Assembly: GCA_964610205.1 (NCBI GenBank)
Contig: CAZSVI010000021.1
Span: 1-36,765, forward strand
Length of the DNA: 36,765 nucleotides
Direction: 5' to 3'
From: CAZSVI01 sp964610205
GTDB lineage: Bacteria > Bacillota > Clostridia > DSM-8532
The position numbers and the translations under genes are program-made. A model generated the notes under the pieces. That model saw nothing but the letters and a program-made list of their open reading frames with translations, was not told the DNA's origin and made no database searches. How positions within the stretch are numbered: position 1 is the stretch's first letter; each line of letters begins with the position of its first letter. Positions 1 to 7,674 of the stretch are shown here, one piece after another.

Positions 1-399
1 CTTATTAAAATAAACCTCGGGATTTAATCTTTCTGTTCTATTATTCCTTTTATCTATCAGTTGAAAAAAGCGATTGTCATATCTCCTCTTTACGGCAGCA
101 TCATAAATCCCTTCGACGTCTATCTGCAATTCAAAGGATTTGTATGGAATTTTCTGCCAGGATCCATTTTGCTCAAATATAACCTCTCCTTCTTCAATCA
201 GGGTAAGGTAGAAAGAATTGAGAAGATCCTTTGCTTCATCGGGGTAAAGATTATGTAGAGAACGCCCGTCAATTTCAAGGCTGACAGGTGTTTCACCGCC
301 AGGAACCAATAGCAGCACTATGGTCGGAACAGCACATGCGATGAATATCTGTAACACAAAAACAACAAACCAAAACCGAAAGCTTTTATTCCTATCCAC
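1..399 (-). CDS. VanW/YoaR-like membrane-anchored wall protein, N-terminal part (runs off the left edge)
   Basis: The frame opens with GTG at 399 and stays open for 133 codons to base 1 with no stop. GGAG lies about 8 bases upstream of the GTG. Residues 6-30 form one hydrophobic anchor (FRFWFVVFVLQIF, then PTIVLLLVPG). An extracellular segment follows with SLEIDGRSLHNLYPDEA, the repeat-like pattern seen in YoaR putative peptidoglycan-binding domains that precede VanW domains in clostridial proteins. The diagnostic VanW domain would lie beyond the edge, so the family call rests on the anchor plus this pattern. Any other anchored wall protein with a similar repeat remains possible. Probable role: cell-envelope or peptidoglycan binding. 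Confidence 0.55.
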   Translation of the reverse strand, partial: MDRNKSFRFWFVVFVLQIFIACAVPTIVLLLVPGGETPVSLEIDGRSLHNLYPDEAKDLLNSFYLTLIEEGEVIFEQNGSWQKIPYKSFELQIDVEGIYDAAVKRRYDNRFFQLIDKRNNRTERLNPEVYFNK

Positions 400-430
400 A
401 AAATCATCTCCACATTGTTGAAAAGTAACA

Positions 431-454
431 GGGCCAGGATAGTTTTCCCGGCCC
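431..454 (-). terminator. Stem-loop, probable terminator of the PRC-barrel gene
   Basis: GGGCC at 431-435 pairs with GGCCC at 450-454, and the stem extends inward to about nine pairs with one A-C mismatch around a short loop. On the minus strand it lies about 110 bases after the PRC-barrel stop and is followed by TGTTACTTTT, a weak U tract. On the plus strand it is followed by GGCTTTTT, but no rightward gene needs it. It also lies upstream of the VanW-like gene and could act as a leader hairpin there. Confidence 0.4.
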
Positions 455-566
455 GGCTTTTTCGTAATAAACGGATTTTCCGTTATATAATGTATTTATT
501 CAGAAGTTTAAATTTTGATTTATGATGTATTAGCAATACTGCAAAAATATTCAACTTTTTCATTGA

Positions 567-1478
567 CTATGCTTCGTTATTCATAACCAGTTCAACCAAC
601 TTGCCGCTATTTTTTGCTCTATCAATTACCTGATCGGTAATTGTCTCACCTTCTCTGATAATAATACCCTGGGAATCGGAAATAATTTTGGTGGATTTCC
701 GGCCTCTGAGATATTGTCTTTGCCGTTCTTCAAACAACTCCGCAGCTGAGCTCCTCTCCTGAACAACGTTTTCTTTTAGTTCCGTTTCTTTCTCTTCTTG
801 CTCTTCTTGCTCAACAATGTTATTTGCGGCTGCCACCTCAACTGTTTGTTCAAAACCGGAGGTATTGTTTTCCGATGTATTATGAATTGGTTCTACTATA
901 GTAAATTCACTATCATTTACTGTATCACCATATGTATTTTTTTTTTCATTTTCAGGAGAAAACGTATCCGACAAATCCGAAGGATCATCAATAAGCTTTT
1001 CCTGTACGTTATCTTCTACGACTAAAAGGTTTTTACCAAATGTAATAACACTTGATCTTGGAATTATCCTTATTCTCTTCTGCGTTATATCCGCTATATA
1101 CTCTATTCCAACAATACCGCATCCGCTTTCAACGTCTACGAATATATCTCCTGTTTCTCCTATAAGGCTCCCTTTTTTGGTAAGAACTTTTGTACCTTTA
1201 ACAGTGATGTTCTTTTGCAAAAGGTCAATAGCAGCGGGAATTTTACTAATATCGTTAATTGCTTCCGGATTCAAAACAGTCATAGCGTATTCACCGATTC
1301 CCAGAACATTGACAGTTGGAATAACCCTTGTGCTAAGTACCTGAATACCACTATCTACAACAAAATAATCAATGGTACCTTTATCTGCATTCAAGACTAT
1401 ATTTTTTACCTTCCCCACTTCATTGCCATCAGAAATACTGATAATCGGCAATCCTATGATTTGTTGTGACTTTTTCAT
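567..1478 (-). CDS. PRC-barrel domain protein
   Basis: The product is about 303 residues. The N-terminal part carries a PRC-barrel (residues about 4-75, with IIGLPIISISDGNEVGKVKNIV) and a second, similar barrel at about 80-160 (KGTKVLTKKGSLIGETGDI). An acidic, low-complexity linker follows (about 165-245). The tail resembles the conserved C-terminus of clostridial PRC-barrel proteins (YLRGRKSTKIISDSQG, then IREGETITDQVIDRAK). Such domains bind RNA or proteins in ribosome maturation and other contexts; the role here is unknown. I chose ATG 1478 because AAGGGGG precedes it; an in-frame opening back to 1535 exists. A five-codon ORF (1504-1487) with its own AGGAGG overlaps this leader. The gene follows the membrane/TPR-like gene closely and is probably cotranscribed with it. 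Confidence 0.8.
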   Translation of the reverse strand: MKKSQQIIGLPIISISDGNEVGKVKNIVLNADKGTIDYFVVDSGIQVLSTRVIPTVNVLGIGEYAMTVLNPEAINDISKIPAAIDLLQKNITVKGTKVLTKKGSLIGETGDIFVDVESGCGIVGIEYIADITQKRIRIIPRSSVITFGKNLLVVEDNVQEKLIDDPSDLSDTFSPENEKKNTYGDTVNDSEFTIVEPIHNTSENNTSGFEQTVEVAAANNIVEQEEQEEKETELKENVVQERSSAAELFEERQRQYLRGRKSTKIISDSQGIIIREGETITDQVIDRAKNSGKLVELVMNNEA

Positions 1479-1535
1479 ACCCAGTTTTACCCCCTTATGA
1501 ACATTAAACCTCCTGTAAATGATAGTGCCTTCCAT

Positions 1536-2489
1536 TTACAGATTTTGCAGAATCAGTTCCTTTACGTCATTACTCATTATGCTTTCATATTCATCTATAT
1601 ATGTCTTTAGTATATCCTGGGCTAATTCAGTTTGTCCGGCGTTTTTATATATCACACAGATATCCACAACAATCCAAAATACAACTTCATTATCCGGTTT
1701 TTTATCCAGAGCATCCATGAATACGGATACTGCCTCAAATTCCCTGCCTTCCTGCATTAGAAGAAAAGCTTTTTCAAGCATCGATTCCACACTCATATCA
1801 CTAAAATGCAAATCCGAATCCATAGTGCTTGAAATCATATCTATTCCCATTTTATCAATAATATCCGGTGTGTCAACATTTTTTTCAAAGTTTTGTGCAG
1901 TTTCTGCCGAAACTTCCAGAGTTGATGCAGCTTCACCAAAAATATTTCCAGATTTGGGAACTTCAGAGTTGTTATCCTCCCGAGTTTTCATGTCCACTTC
2001 ACCGGCATTTTCTTTTTCCGCAGGACTGAATTTATTTATGAAGATATTTTTCAGAACCGGCTCAGACTGAACTTCAATATTCTCTTGCATGTAAGCATGT
2101 TCCTCTTCAACCTTTGTTTTTATTTCTTCCTTCTTCTTTATTTTTTGCTCTTTTGCCATTTTCAGTTCTGTTTTCTTCCCAATCCATTTTTTCTTTAGTT
2201 TGTCTATCACTTTCTGAGAGAAAATTGATGACACCAGAATTAGAATTAGGAAAAGAAGAGCAATATAAATCAGAAACACAGTAAAGAAAGCTATTGCCAA
2301 TTGCAATCCGAAATTTACCGAAGTGACCGATACCATATTGGGGAAAAATAAACTTGCTATAATGGCTATAACCGCGCTAATACCCAATCCAAAGTAATAC
2401 CTGAAATCATTCAGGTTTTTCTTCCTGAAAACTATGTGAAGCACGGATGTAGTCAGCACCACTACAGCAATTGAAACGTAAGTATACAT
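1536..2489 (-). CDS. Membrane protein with C-terminal TPR-like region
   Basis: The protein is 317 residues. Three hydrophobic segments lie at about 2-20, 32-50 and 60-88. A charged lysine/glutamate-rich stretch follows (about 95-135), then a low-complexity acidic linker. A helical C-terminus (about 225-317) reads like tetratricopeptide repeats (EKAFLLMQEGREFEAVSVF, then ALDKKPDNEVVFWIVVDIC). TPR regions act as protein scaffolds; no enzyme motif is visible. AGGAG lies about 10 bases before the ATG. Its TAA is followed within 60 bases by the PRC-barrel start, so the two probably form an operon. I do not recognise a named family. Confidence 0.7.
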   Translation of the reverse strand: MYTYVSIAVVVLTTSVLHIVFRKKNLNDFRYYFGLGISAVIAIIASLFFPNMVSVTSVNFGLQLAIAFFTVFLIYIALLFLILILVSSIFSQKVIDKLKKKWIGKKTELKMAKEQKIKKKEEIKTKVEEEHAYMQENIEVQSEPVLKNIFINKFSPAEKENAGEVDMKTREDNNSEVPKSGNIFGEAASTLEVSAETAQNFEKNVDTPDIIDKMGIDMISSTMDSDLHFSDMSVESMLEKAFLLMQEGREFEAVSVFMDALDKKPDNEVVFWIVVDICVIYKNAGQTELAQDILKTYIDEYESIMSNDVKELILQNL

Positions 2490-2627
2490 TAATCAACACT
2501 CCTGTTTCATCTTTTGTAGTTCTATTTTCTCTTTCAATTAGATTTATCGTGCAATTTCAATTTTTTCTTTACAATAAATACTGTATCCTGCTCTATTTTT
2601 ATTTCTCTGACTCATTAACTTAAAGAG

Positions 2628-2661
2628 TTTGGGGTGAATTTCTGTTGAAAAACACCCCAAA
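2628..2661 (-). terminator. Stem-loop after the CwlD-like gene
   Basis: TTTGGGGTG (2628-2636) pairs perfectly over nine bases with CACCCCAAA (2653-2661) around a 16-base loop. It begins 16 bases beyond the amidase stop on the minus strand. The following bases are only mildly T-rich, so this is a probable but not classic intrinsic terminator. Confidence 0.55.
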
Positions 2662-2676
2662 CCAACGATACTCTGT

Positions 2677-3426
2677 CTATTGAACAATATTTTCCTTATT
2701 ACTGTTTTTCTGATTTGAAAAGTAGTTATCTATCCCTGTCTTTATCGCCTTCGAAATTTTCCGTTGATATTCTTCACTCCTTAGTTTATTCTCTTCCTGC
2801 TGGTTGGATAAAAATCCACACTCCACCACAACTGTTGGTGTTTTCAGGTTACGGAGAATTATAATAGGTGTACTTTTCAAAAGGGCCTCCCGGGTATTGG
2901 AGGGATCCACTCCTTCACGAAAAGCTTTCTGAATTGAAATAGCAAGATTCTGGCTTGACTCGGAATTAGGCGGATAAAAAACCTGTGCACCATAATATTT
3001 ACTTTGACTGAATTCATTTAAATGAATGCTTACCACAATATCCGCATTGCTGTTATCCATTATATCCTTCCTTCGTGTTAAGTCCTGCTTTCTTTTGTCG
3101 TAAATCTCAGTCGTGCCTTCCTTATAAACCAGTTTATCTTCCTCCCTTGTTAATATAACCTGATATCCGGCTGCCTCTAACAACTGGCCTAGTAGTTTTG
3201 CAATTCTTAGATTAATATCCTTCTCCGTGGCATCGGAGTAAGTACTGACCGCCCCGGGATCTTCACCCCCATGTCCCGCGTCAATAACAACGGTACCCAG
3301 ACTGGTTATTGAGGATGCCGGGGTTGCGACTGCCTCTCCGCCAAGGTTTAAACTATACACAGCTATAGACAGCAAAAGAATTAGTATTATAAGAGTAAGG
3401 TTGCTTTTTTTTACAAGTAAAATCAT
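2677..3426 (-). CDS. cwlD: N-acetylmuramoyl-L-alanine amidase, CwlD-type (Amidase_3)
   Basis: The product is 249 residues from ATG 3426, close to the length of Bacillus CwlD. The upstream GGACGGGGTG supports that start; an opening back to 3495 is less likely. A signal anchor lies at about 8-26. The Amidase_3 zinc and catalytic residues are all visible: H52 (DAGHGGEDPG), E68 (ATEKDINL), H135 (VSIHLNE) and E202 (VVVECGFLSN). The enzyme cleaves the lactyl-peptide bond of peptidoglycan. CwlD does this in the forespore as the first step to cortex muramic lactam, so the gene indicates a spore former. Other Amidase_3 enzymes look alike; the short single-domain form with an anchor and no SPOR or SH3 repeat favours CwlD. 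It is third in a run with the response regulator and a membrane protein. Confidence 0.82.
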   Translation of the reverse strand: MILLVKKSNLTLIILILLLSIAVYSLNLGGEAVATPASSITSLGTVVIDAGHGGEDPGAVSTYSDATEKDINLRIAKLLGQLLEAAGYQVILTREEDKLVYKEGTTEIYDKRKQDLTRRKDIMDNSNADIVVSIHLNEFSQSKYYGAQVFYPPNSESSQNLAISIQKAFREGVDPSNTREALLKSTPIIILRNLKTPTVVVECGFLSNQQEENKLRSEEYQRKISKAIKTGIDNYFSNQKNSNKENIVQ

Positions 3427-3511
3427 TGTACACCCCGTCCTTTGTTTTCTTTGTACTAACATATTCATGGAGGGGTTGACCATATACTTCATCATGAATA
3501 ATATTTAAAAA

Positions 3512-4069
3512 TTATTTATGGAGAGGAATTTTTTGATTTTTTTTCTGCTTATTAAATATTTTAAGTTTTTTCATAATATAGAATCCATGATAACCTGCTA
3601 TATAACCTAATCCAGCTATAACCGGCACAATAAGGAGCACAAGATGATACGCCCATATTTCCTGCGAGATTATTTTTGCCAGCCAGTACAAGGGACCTGT
3701 TAATGCTTGAATAACCCGCCGTTTAAGTGTTATAGCCTCTTCAGGTACACTTATTACATAATAAAGCAGTTGAATGATGAAAATTGGCACAATACCAATA
3801 AGCCCATACAAAAACCCTTTATATGACGGAGGGTTGATACCGTACTGAGGACGTTTTTCCTTGAATGCCATATCTCTCATATTGGAATATATCATTGAGA
3901 ACATAATAAGAAAGATTACGACCGAAAATATATTGATACCCAACTCTACATTTTCTTTGAACAGGCTGAAAACAATCGATAAAAAAATACCGAATATTAC
4001 CAGTACAACTAAATAATCTCCTGATACCCTAAGCCCTCGTTTTATCTGAGATCCAATCCTGTTATCCAT
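3512..4069 (-). CDS. Hypothetical membrane protein
   Basis: This 185-residue protein has about four to five membrane segments: 18-38, 44-62, 85-108, possibly 120-135, and 143-168. It ends in a basic tail. No catalytic motif or known family is evident. Its ATG directly follows the TAA of the response-regulator gene, with AGGAGA overlapping that gene's last codons, so translational coupling is likely. Its stop lies 85 bases before the chosen amidase start. It may relate to envelope or sporulation functions by context only. Confidence 0.65.
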   Translation of the reverse strand: MDNRIGSQIKRGLRVSGDYLVVLVIFGIFLSIVFSLFKENVELGINIFSVVIFLIMFSMIYSNMRDMAFKEKRPQYGINPPSYKGFLYGLIGIVPIFIIQLLYYVISVPEEAITLKRRVIQALTGPLYWLAKIISQEIWAYHLVLLIVPVIAGLGYIAGYHGFYIMKKLKIFNKQKKNQKIPLHK

Positions 4070-5023
4070 TTATTCCATTCTCCTATCCCTATAGTAATTG
4101 CTTCCCTTTATACTTTTTACATATTTTTTTACTTCTGCAGCAACCTCTGCAATTTGCAGATGGCTTTCATACTTTTTTGAATCGTTGGTAATAACCGCAA
4201 GTGAGATGGAGACTAACGGAAATTTCTTTATTTGCCTCAACCTGTTTTTAGTTGTAATAAACTTGTTTTTCCTATCGGTTTCATTATATAAATAAACAAT
4301 TTTCTTGTCAAATTCATCCATAATATATTGACAAACCACCTCATATTTATCCCAGCTGGTTATAATAATGAAGTCATCCCCGCCTATGTGTCCGATAAAA
4401 TCATTCACATTTCCGGCCTGCTGTACTGCGTCACGAAAAATATCGGCAGTAAGCCGGATGACCGAATCCCCTTTTGCAAAACCATAGACATCATTATATG
4501 CTTTAAAATTATCCAGATCACCATATATGATAGCAATATTCATATTATTCGCAAGCCGGTGATTTATCTCGGTCTGTATTTCTATATTCCCGTTCAGACC
4601 GGTAAGAGGGCTGGCGTACCGGTTTCTTTCAATCCTCACAAGGGTATTACGGACACGGCTTATCAACTCACGATTATTGAAAGGTTTGACTATATAATCA
4701 TCGGCCCCGATTTCCAACCCGATTAGTTTGTCATTTTCATTATCCTGGGCAGTAAGAATGATAATAGGAGTCAGGTTGTTGCTTTCATCCGACCTGAGTA
4801 TACGGCAAACATCAAACCCGCTGATTCCTGACATAACAATATCCAGAATAATTAAATCGGGTTTTATCCTGGCAAGCTTATCAAGGCCCTCTTCTCCGGA
4901 ATACGCGGAAAAGACCTCATAACCTTCGTTCTCCAAAATATCCCGAATCATTCGCTGCATAAGTTCGGTATCTTCGATTACCAGTATTCTTTTATTAAAC
5001 ATTTCTCCTCTAGCGCCTTTCAC
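4070..5023 (-). CDS. Response regulator: receiver domain plus GGDEF-type (GGDDF) output
   Basis: This is a 317-residue two-domain protein. The receiver domain (about 11-125) has the acidic pair E17/D18, phospho-acceptor D61 (LIILDIVMSG), T91 and K113 (IVKPF). A GGDEF-like domain (about 140-310) has the metal-site segment GDLDNFKAYND and the signature GGDDF at 214-218. GGDEF domains condense two GTP into cyclic di-GMP. Here the signature Glu is Asp, and the position of the inhibitory RxxD site reads NVND, so product inhibition is probably lost and activity may be reduced. The GTG at 5023 was kept; an internal ATG at 5002 with GAGGAG only two bases away is an alternative. No histidine kinase gene is adjacent. 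Confidence 0.8.
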   Translation of the reverse strand: MKGARGEMFNKRILVIEDTELMQRMIRDILENEGYEVFSAYSGEEGLDKLARIKPDLIILDIVMSGISGFDVCRILRSDESNNLTPIIILTAQDNENDKLIGLEIGADDYIVKPFNNRELISRVRNTLVRIERNRYASPLTGLNGNIEIQTEINHRLANNMNIAIIYGDLDNFKAYNDVYGFAKGDSVIRLTADIFRDAVQQAGNVNDFIGHIGGDDFIIITSWDKYEVVCQYIMDEFDKKIVYLYNETDRKNKFITTKNRLRQIKKFPLVSISLAVITNDSKKYESHLQIAEVAAEVKKYVKSIKGSNYYRDRRME

Positions 5024-5066
5024 TTCATGTTTCTCTATATATAAGTCTCCGCCGGGAATTCCAGTT

Positions 5067-5080
5067 ATAAGTATACTTAT
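5067..5080. promoter_or_regulatory. 14-bp perfect palindrome upstream of the response regulator
   Basis: ATAAGTATACTTAT is a perfect palindrome 44 bases upstream of the regulator's GTG. It contains a TATACT -10-like hexamer on the minus strand, but I see no convincing -35 at 17 bases. It could be an operator or just AT-rich symmetry. The rest of the 209-base gap holds nothing I recognise. Confidence 0.25.
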
Positions 5081-5232
5081 TGTTATAATAATCGTATTCA
5101 GGATGCTGCCGAATAAATCGCTCGCATTTAGTTATACTTTAATAATACATATTATATTCTTTTAATATTTGTAATACAATGGATTCTGTGAATTTCTATT
5201 TTTTGCTTTTCCGTTTTGCATGCTGACTAAAA

Positions 5233-6147
5233 TTAAACAACTGAGTTTGTCAATAAGGTAATGATTATTATTATAATGAATATGGAGAAGAATATGGATG
5301 AGATTGCTGAAAGCACTTTGTATGATAGAATATTTTCAACACGAGCTTTTATTATGGAACCTCCAAAGGCCGGTATGACAAAAGACTTATGCACAATTGA
5401 GTGCTCAAGCAAAGTTCTTGCATACTCTTTTCTCTCCTCCAAAGACAAATCTTTTACTGCCTTAACGTCACATGAAAGTTCCATATCTGAAAAAAACGAA
5501 TGGATAAAAACATGGATTAAAGGATTAAACCAATGCACCGAGGCCGCAACAAGGGCAACAATCCTCCATAGATTATCAAGCCTTTTTATATGCACCTGTT
5601 CATGCAATAAAATATATCTTAACCTATCCTCGGCAATATTATCGGGTATTAAAATTTTGGGGTGCAGTATACCATACACCGACGCATTTCTTACCTTATT
5701 GCTGTAGTATATATTATCCCTTATATGAACAGAATTTTTTATCCCGTTCATGCTTAAAAAATACAATACCATAATTATTAACACTAAAAAAACTGCAATT
5801 ACCAGCCATATAACCGATGCGACACCGAAGATTTTTTCAAGCGTGTCTGTCTTATAGACTGCTGGGAAATAACTATCCGCCGCCATTACAAAATTGCTCA
5901 TTGTCAAGTTGGGATTAACTATACTATCAACAACCACCGTTTTTGATGTAATTCTGGAAATCAAACTTAATAAGCTGTATTTGCTGGCAACACCAAAGGG
6001 CATAATTAACCTGATAAGCACAACACTCCACAGTGAGTACACAGCAAATTTGGGTATTGTTTTTATGCTCCTCAGAAGCATTAGTATACAACCTATAATA
6101 CCGCCTAATATACTTATATTGAGAATCCAGTAAAATACATCGGTCAT
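5233..6147 (-). CDS. M56-family membrane zinc metallopeptidase, BlaR1/MecR1-like without sensor domain
   Basis: The product is 304 residues. Membrane segments lie at about 4-25, 34-50, 105-132 and at the far C-terminus (about 280-300). The metallopeptidase core has HEQVH at 182-186 and the downstream DMELSCD (E223), which provides the third zinc ligand in M56 enzymes. In BlaR1 this domain is activated by an extracellular penicillin-binding sensor and leads to loss of the BlaI repressor. Here the protein ends after the last membrane helix, so no beta-lactam sensor exists and the signal must come from elsewhere. It lies seven bases after the BlaI-type gene, the standard two-gene arrangement. 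Confidence 0.8.
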   Translation of the reverse strand: MTDVFYWILNISILGGIIGCILMLLRSIKTIPKFAVYSLWSVVLIRLIMPFGVASKYSLLSLISRITSKTVVVDSIVNPNLTMSNFVMAADSYFPAVYKTDTLEKIFGVASVIWLVIAVFLVLIIMVLYFLSMNGIKNSVHIRDNIYYSNKVRNASVYGILHPKILIPDNIAEDRLRYILLHEQVHIKRLDNLWRIVALVAASVHWFNPLIHVFIHSFFSDMELSCDVKAVKDLSLEERKEYARTLLEHSIVHKSFVIPAFGGSIIKARVENILSYKVLSAISSIFFSIFIIIIIITLLTNSVV

Positions 6148-6154
6148 AACCGGA

Positions 6155-6514
6155 TCACCTTTTTTTAATCATATTCCTTATTTCATCCAACTCTTCGGTT
6201 GTCAGACTGCCTTCATTTAAAAATGAAGCAAAAAACGCCCTTTTTGAACCGTTATAAAGCCTGTCAATCAGATTTCTTGTTTCGGAAATCTGTAGATCCT
6301 CTTTTTTTATTCGTGAAGAACATATAAAATTCGGCTCCTGACGCATGATATAACTTTTTTCAACCAACTTTGTAATAACAGTATAGGTTGTGTTTTTATT
6401 CCACCCAATTCTATCCGCAGCTAACAGGCTAAGTTCTTTCGCTGATATCGGTTCATTCTCCCAGAGTATTTCCATTATTTTCAGTTCGCTGTCAAACAGC
6501 TTCACCGGTTCCAT
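6155..6514 (-). CDS. BlaI/MecI-family winged-helix transcriptional repressor
   Basis: The protein is about 119 residues from ATG 6514, which has AGGTGAT upstream. An in-frame ATG at 6532 would lie almost on the predicted transcription start and is disfavoured. The winged helix covers residues about 5-70 (LFDSELKIMEILWENEP, then NTTYTVITKLVEKSYI, typical of BlaI recognition helices). The C-terminus is a dimerisation helix region (TTEELDEIRNMI). The family represses its own operon and is relieved by the M56 protease partner encoded directly downstream. No beta-lactamase lies nearby, so the targets are unknown beyond probable autoregulation. Confidence 0.82.
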   Translation of the reverse strand: MEPVKLFDSELKIMEILWENEPISAKELSLLAADRIGWNKNTTYTVITKLVEKSYIMRQEPNFICSSRIKKEDLQISETRNLIDRLYNGSKRAFFASFLNEGSLTTEELDEIRNMIKKR

Positions 6515-6528
6515 ATCATCACCTGACC

Positions 6529-6572
6529 ACATATAATATATTAATACTATTATGTTAGTCTGAGTTTGTCAA
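6529..6572 (-). promoter_or_regulatory. Promoter and imperfect dyad of the BlaI/M56 operon
   Basis: On the minus strand TTGACA (6567-6572) is followed after exactly 17 bases by TAGTAT (6544-6549). An imperfect AT-rich dyad bounded by ACAT and ATGT spans 6529-6555, overlapping the -10 and the start region. This is where BlaI-type repressors bind, and ACA/TGT half-sites are typical of the family. The -35 lies inside the 3' end of the upstream gene. Confidence 0.5.
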
Positions 6573-7670
6573 CAGCCTGGCATTAACTGAATGCATTCTT
6601 TTCATTTCAAGTAAATCAACAAATGCCTCAAGACGCGTTATATAGCTTGCTTCACCTGTCATCTCATCAATGATCAGCGTCATAATCGGTATACCGTATT
6701 TGCTTTGTATTTCATTGAACGCACATTGGGCTACTATTTCGGGCATGCAGGTAAAAGGATATATGTGTATAACCCCGTCAAGTTTATTTTTCGCGCTGAG
6801 AATACAATTCCCTACAGTGTGTATCCCATGACCGCCGATATCATCGGTTCCGATAAATTCCCTGCCTGCCTCCAGGGATTTGTTTTTAAGTCTTACAGGA
6901 ATCAATTTTTTAATGAAATATTCGGTTATCCAGTGGCTGACACTCAGGTTGTTATAAACTTCAACCCCCATATTGCCCAGCTTCTTTTCCACCTCAAAAT
7001 TTATACCGGGATGAGCACATGCATACATTTCTCCAACCAGGGATATTTTTATGGGGTTATACCCTTTGTCCAGCTTTATCTGTTTTATGGCTTTTCTTGC
7101 TCCGAAAATGAGAGCTTTTATATTTTTATACCCTTCGGTCTTCTGAACCCGTGTGTGGAATTGAGATAAAACCCTGTCGGTTTGACCTTTATGAATTTCC
7201 CTGCATCGTGTAAACCGTGCGAACTTATTCAGTTGATCGGCCATATATACGGTTCTTACCGCATCTATAATACCCTTTAGTATTTTCAGTATACTTTTTC
7301 CCTCTACAAGGGGTTTGATACGGTGTAAAACTTCCATAACAGAAAGATTTGTTAAATCAAGACATACAAATTCAACCCTGTAATTCATGGATTTTAGAAT
7401 TTCAGCCTGCAGATCCCCATAATACCCCAACCTGCATTGTCCCCGTCCCCCTCCGAAAAGTATGAAGTCGGCTCCGTTCTCCAATCCATATATGAAATCG
7501 CCAAGTATTGTTTTAAAGGGCAGACAGGCAAATTCCGGAGAATGTTTTATTGCACATTCACACAGTTTTTTTGAATTAAGGGGGGGCATGACATATTCTA
7601 TTCCGGCAGTATCCAATAATACCTTGACGGGTATGTACATGTTCCCCATGTGTGGAAATGTAACTTTCAT
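6555..7670 (-). CDS. CoA-dehydratase-activase-related protein (HgdB/DUF2229-like), second of a pair
   Basis: The product is 371 residues from ATG 7670, preceded by GGTGGG within the end of the upstream gene; the frame opens further back to 7742. The sequence has HgdB/DUF2229 features: an N-terminal MKVTFPHMGNMYIPVK, cysteines for an iron-sulfur site (CECAIKHSPEFACLPFK, CAHPG and FTCMPEIV), a GGGRGQCRLGYYG motif, and the C-terminal MTLIIDEMTGEASYITRLEAF. Relatives are 2-hydroxyacyl-CoA dehydratase subunits or proteins fused to their activators. Here no ASKHA-type ATPase activase gene is adjacent, so the reaction is unknown. It forms an operon with the similar protein directly upstream. Confidence 0.7.
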   Translation of the reverse strand: MKVTFPHMGNMYIPVKVLLDTAGIEYVMPPLNSKKLCECAIKHSPEFACLPFKTILGDFIYGLENGADFILFGGGRGQCRLGYYGDLQAEILKSMNYRVEFVCLDLTNLSVMEVLHRIKPLVEGKSILKILKGIIDAVRTVYMADQLNKFARFTRCREIHKGQTDRVLSQFHTRVQKTEGYKNIKALIFGARKAIKQIKLDKGYNPIKISLVGEMYACAHPGINFEVEKKLGNMGVEVYNNLSVSHWITEYFIKKLIPVRLKNKSLEAGREFIGTDDIGGHGIHTVGNCILSAKNKLDGVIHIYPFTCMPEIVAQCAFNEIQSKYGIPIMTLIIDEMTGEASYITRLEAFVDLLEMKRMHSVNARLLTNSD

Positions 7671-7674
7671 ATGA

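Noticed and set aside
1519..2070. 183-codon plus-strand ORF
   Set aside because: Antisense shadow of the membrane/TPR-like gene, with Ser/Thr/Ile-rich content typical of shadows and no ribosome binding site.
5261..5707. 148-codon plus-strand ORF
   Set aside because: Lies fully opposite the M56 peptidase, which has clear catalytic motifs.
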